DNA of 64,000 nt from Odontesthes bonariensis (taxonomy: Eukaryota; Chordata; Actinopteri; Atheriniformes; Atherinopsidae): positions 22,244,697 through 22,308,696 of the forward strand of contig NC_134509.1 of assembly GCF_027942865.1 (NCBI RefSeq), read 5' to 3'. The number at the start of each line of letters is the position of its first letter. Positions within the stretch are counted from its first letter, which is position 1. The notes under the pieces were generated by a model, which was not told the origin of the DNA, made no database searches, and saw only the letters and a program-made list of their open reading frames with translations. Made by a program: the position numbers and the translations under genes. Shown here in pieces: positions 61,401 to 64,000 of the stretch.

Positions 61401-63207
61401 TATGTTTAGTTTCAGTCACTGTTGGAATAGATTTTTGTCCACTAAACCACCTGGTTGGGTTTAAGAATAACAAACCACTTGGTCAAGGTTAGAAAACATC
61501 AAGGCTTGACTTTTCATATACCCTCTTTCAACAGATAGCACAATAAAAACTCTATTTTTTGACTAAGAGGGTGAGTCCCTCCCCATTTTCAAAATACATA
61601 ATTATGTTGCAGGTGCTACAGAAACCAAATTACATTACACTAAAATTTAAGCTGGGTGAAAGAAATGAACAATTTGAGTCCACTTGCACGAATATTTCCT
61701 CCCTGCTTATATATTCAACCATTAAATTAACGGAATCTTTCAAACTTTAAACAAGCAAAGAGAGAAGAGATGAGCAGATTTAGATAAGGAAAAAAAAAAA
61801 AAAAAAAAAACACATCTGTTGTAGTACAAAAGATGAATATAAGGTAAAACTTTACGTTGTGTGCACATAATACACAAATTCTACACATATTATAACATTT
61901 CCATAAACAGGTCATTAAACAAAGTCAAATAATAAAAAAAGTGTCTCCAAGAATAGATGTATTGGTGTTTAGAGTTGGCCCGTTTTGTGATTGAGTTCAT
62001 GGGTAAGTTTCTCTGGTGGAAGGGGTGCTGATTTAAGAGGGTGGTTAAATTGATAAAGTGGAGGAGACATAGCAAACAGTTTCCAAGTAACCGCTTGAAT
62101 CACAGTGCGAACTTGCTTTCTTCCGCATTTAATGACATGACCAAAACATATGGATGAATATGTCTATGTACTATGTACATTTAAAACACATATTAGAGCT
62201 GTTGGGGCATGTTTTCTGGAGGCTAAAGGGTATACAGACGATCCTACTAAAAGATAAGCAGGTATACAGTCGGTCCTACTAAAAAATAAGCAGACATATA
62301 GTAGGTCCTGCTAAAAAATAAGCAGGGATATAGTAGGTCGTACTAAAAAATAAGCAGGTATATAGTCGGTCGTACTAAAAAATAAGCAGGTATATAGTCG
62401 GTCCTACTAAAAAATAAGCAGGTATATAGTCGGTCCTACTAAAAAATAAGCAGGTATATAGTAGCTCGTACTAAAAAATAAGCAGGTATATAGTCGGTCC
62501 TACTAAAAAATAAGCAGGTATATGGTAGCTCGTACTAAAAAATAAGCAGGTTGTTGTGTTCCCACGATAGCTTAAGAGCCATAATCACATTAAGAAGTTG
62601 GAGGGTTGGTTTGTCGAACATCTGGCATTATGGTTCAGGAAACTTTAATCCAAGAAATGCAAAATGTCATAACTGCCGTTCCATAGTTCCATTACAAACT
62701 AAACTAAACTAAAGAGACAAACTGCTACCTGAAAATATTTTCACCACGTACAGTTCTCCTGCTTTATGAGAATCACTTATTTCAATTTAAACCTTGTGTA
62801 GAGAAAAAAAAACACTCCAATAACTCATATCTCTCTTTCCTCATAGACCTTCATCAACAGCTTGTACAGCAGTGACAAAGAAGTCTGGATTGGGCTGACT
62901 GATGGAGGAATAGAAGGGCGATGGAGATGGGTGGATGGGACACCACTGACCTTAACGTAGGAAGCTAAACACATGTCTCTCCTTATGACAAAAATCTGCA
63001 ATATTGATTACACCAAAGAGATGAACAGTATTTTCTTCTGATCATGAGGACTGTGCTTTTCTCTTCAGATTCTGGGCTAAAGGTCAGCCCAACAGCCATC
63101 ATGGGAGGGACCAGGACTGTGTGGAGTTCTGGCACCGTTCCAAAGGGAGCGGCGACTGGAATGATGAGAGCTGTACCATCGTGCAAAACTGGATCTGTGA
63201 GATATAG
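58421..63207 (+). CDS. Type II membrane C-type lectin with long coiled-coil stalk (CD209/CLEC4-like)
   Basis: Six coding exons join in frame: 58421-58526, 59947-60045, 60140-60934, 61115-61257, 62847-62956 and 63069-63207, giving 463 residues. Parts in order: a cytoplasmic tail of about 45 residues; a transmembrane segment IATICLGLLCVLLLAGVIG; a stalk of about 265 residues in one exon, rich in Leu/Lys/Glu/Gln heptads (for example DRDNLQNKYNNVTRSREQLQ), with about six N-X-S/T sites; and a C-type lectin domain over three exons. The domain shows CPVGWKKFENSCYYF, WIGLTD, GRWRWVDGTPL, GQPN, WNDESC and NWICEI. WND and the QPN loop suggest Ca2+-dependent sugar binding. QPN is intermediate between EPN (mannose type) and QPD (galactose type), so specificity is uncertain. 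Such receptors bind glycans on microbes or self glycoproteins at the cell surface, usually as coiled-coil oligomers. No immunotyrosine motif of standard form is evident in the tail. AATAAA follows 41 bp after the stop. Confidence 0.87.
62234..62550 (+). repeat. 32-bp tandem repeat in a lectin intron
   Basis: About ten copies of the unit AAAAAATAAGCAGGTATATA plus GTCGGTCCTACT occur in tandem. Variants at the GTCGGTCC/GTAGCTCG/GTAGGTCC positions alternate between copies. It lies in the intron between the first two lectin-domain exons. There are no unique spacers, so it is a simple minisatellite. Confidence 0.92.
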
Positions 63208-63247
63208 CTTTGCTGCGCGAAGAGGAGTAAAGTTTTGGCAGAGTTCC

Positions 63248-63253
63248 AATAAA
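63248..63253 (+). terminator. Polyadenylation signal AATAAA of the lectin gene
   Basis: AATAAA occurs 41 bp after the TAG at 63205-63207. This would give a very short 3' UTR. Later signals cannot be excluded. Confidence 0.5.
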
Positions 63254-63269
63254 AACCATCTACTGTAAG

Positions 63270-64000
63270 GATATTACAAAAAGACATATTTGGGATTTCT
63301 TTTTTGGAACTGGAATTAATAGCAAAATTAGACGCAAAAACACAACTGAAGCCTGAGATGCACTATTTTGTGATGAGTAATATTTTGAAAATCAAATTTG
63401 GCAGACAGCTGATGGCGGAGCACACGCAGATGATGCAGGTTGCTTTAAGCTCAGAGATTTTCATAAATATCTGTAAATGTTGTAGAAACAACTCTGTCTC
63501 TGATGATTTTAACACTGTACAGTTTGCAGAATGTATTCATATGTTGGATTATGTCAAACTAATTTGTTTTCTTGATTACGTGATATTTTTTAAAAATCAT
63601 TATTGTTAGATTAAACAGGTTGTTTTGTATTTGTTCATCACTGCTATCTGGTTAGTGTTGAATAGATAGAACACATTGGAAATATTAATATGACTAAACC
63701 CATTTACTTAAATAAAACAACTTGCACTACAAGTGTAATAAATGATATAAAGATTGATTTTCTGTGATAGATGCCTGCAGCAGCTGAGGCTACCAGGCCT
63801 CCTCCTCCCAAACCACAGGGTCCCTCTTACACTGTGAGAGTAATCTCTCATGCATATCATTGGTCTCTCCTGGGTTTTCTTTCCTTTGAAACATGTATCC
63901 CCATATCCCATTTTGTACCCTTGACCACAACTTTCTATTTTTATTGTGGAGGACTTGCGGCTCAACTTGGATCATCCAACATGGCTGAGTCTATGCAAAC
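63270..64000. other. Downstream flank, nothing recognised
   Basis: Open frames at 63304-63609 (+) and 63708-63975 (-) show no domain. The stretch may include alternative 3' UTR of the lectin gene. Confidence 0.3.

Noticed and set aside
62234..62550. Regular repeats resembling a CRISPR array
   Set aside because: Units are contiguous with no unique spacers, in an intron of a vertebrate gene. It is a minisatellite.

Overview
This is a window of vertebrate nuclear DNA, almost certainly from a teleost fish. The genes have introns with GT..AG junctions, long AT-rich intergenic stretches and many microsatellites. The mobile elements are typical of fish: tRNA-derived SINEs, L2-like and Rex1-like LINE relics, and hAT, PIF/Harbinger and piggyBac transposons. 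I cannot name the species.

Three protein-coding genes can be reconstructed with consistent splice phases, all on the + strand. They are (1) a Nogo-receptor-like gene, best matched to rtn4rl2 (NgR2), in four coding exons at 21297-23592, behind a CpG-rich region with a TATA-like box; (2) a camello/NAT8-like membrane N-acetyltransferase in three coding exons at 52029-53841; (3) a type II membrane C-type lectin with a long coiled-coil stalk in six coding exons at 58421-63207, followed by an AATAAA. A fourth candidate, on the minus strand at about 39719-40612, has exon-like blocks but one junction is out of frame. I do not recognise it. The three clear genes have unrelated roles (neuronal surface receptor, membrane acetyltransferase, carbohydrate-binding receptor) and nothing suggests they act together.

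Most of the structure lies in mobile DNA. 0-13 kb: a truncated Harbinger copy, a SINE, LINE relics in minus orientation (one split by a MITE), and a 1.87-kb hAT element with a perfect 8-bp target duplication that itself holds an 821-bp palindromic TTAA element. 13-21 kb: little except a weak Tc1/mariner trace. 25-30 kb: an internally deleted piggyBac element and two SINEs with clear target duplications. 34-38 kb: two solo-LTR-like elements with 5-bp duplications, a GC-rich MITE, and a 920-bp near-perfect palindrome (two 454-bp arms, 12-bp spacer) flanked by TTAA. 38-40 kb: a roughly 50-bp-period minisatellite broken by a SINE. 43-48 kb: a Rex1-like LINE relic carrying a SINE, and a 2.7-kb Harbinger element whose transposase gene is interrupted by a second, partly deleted copy of the 920-bp palindrome.

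The most interesting signal is the pair of palindromic TTAA element families. One insertion can be dated relative to its host and its empty site can be read, because it lies inside a recognisable transposase reading frame.
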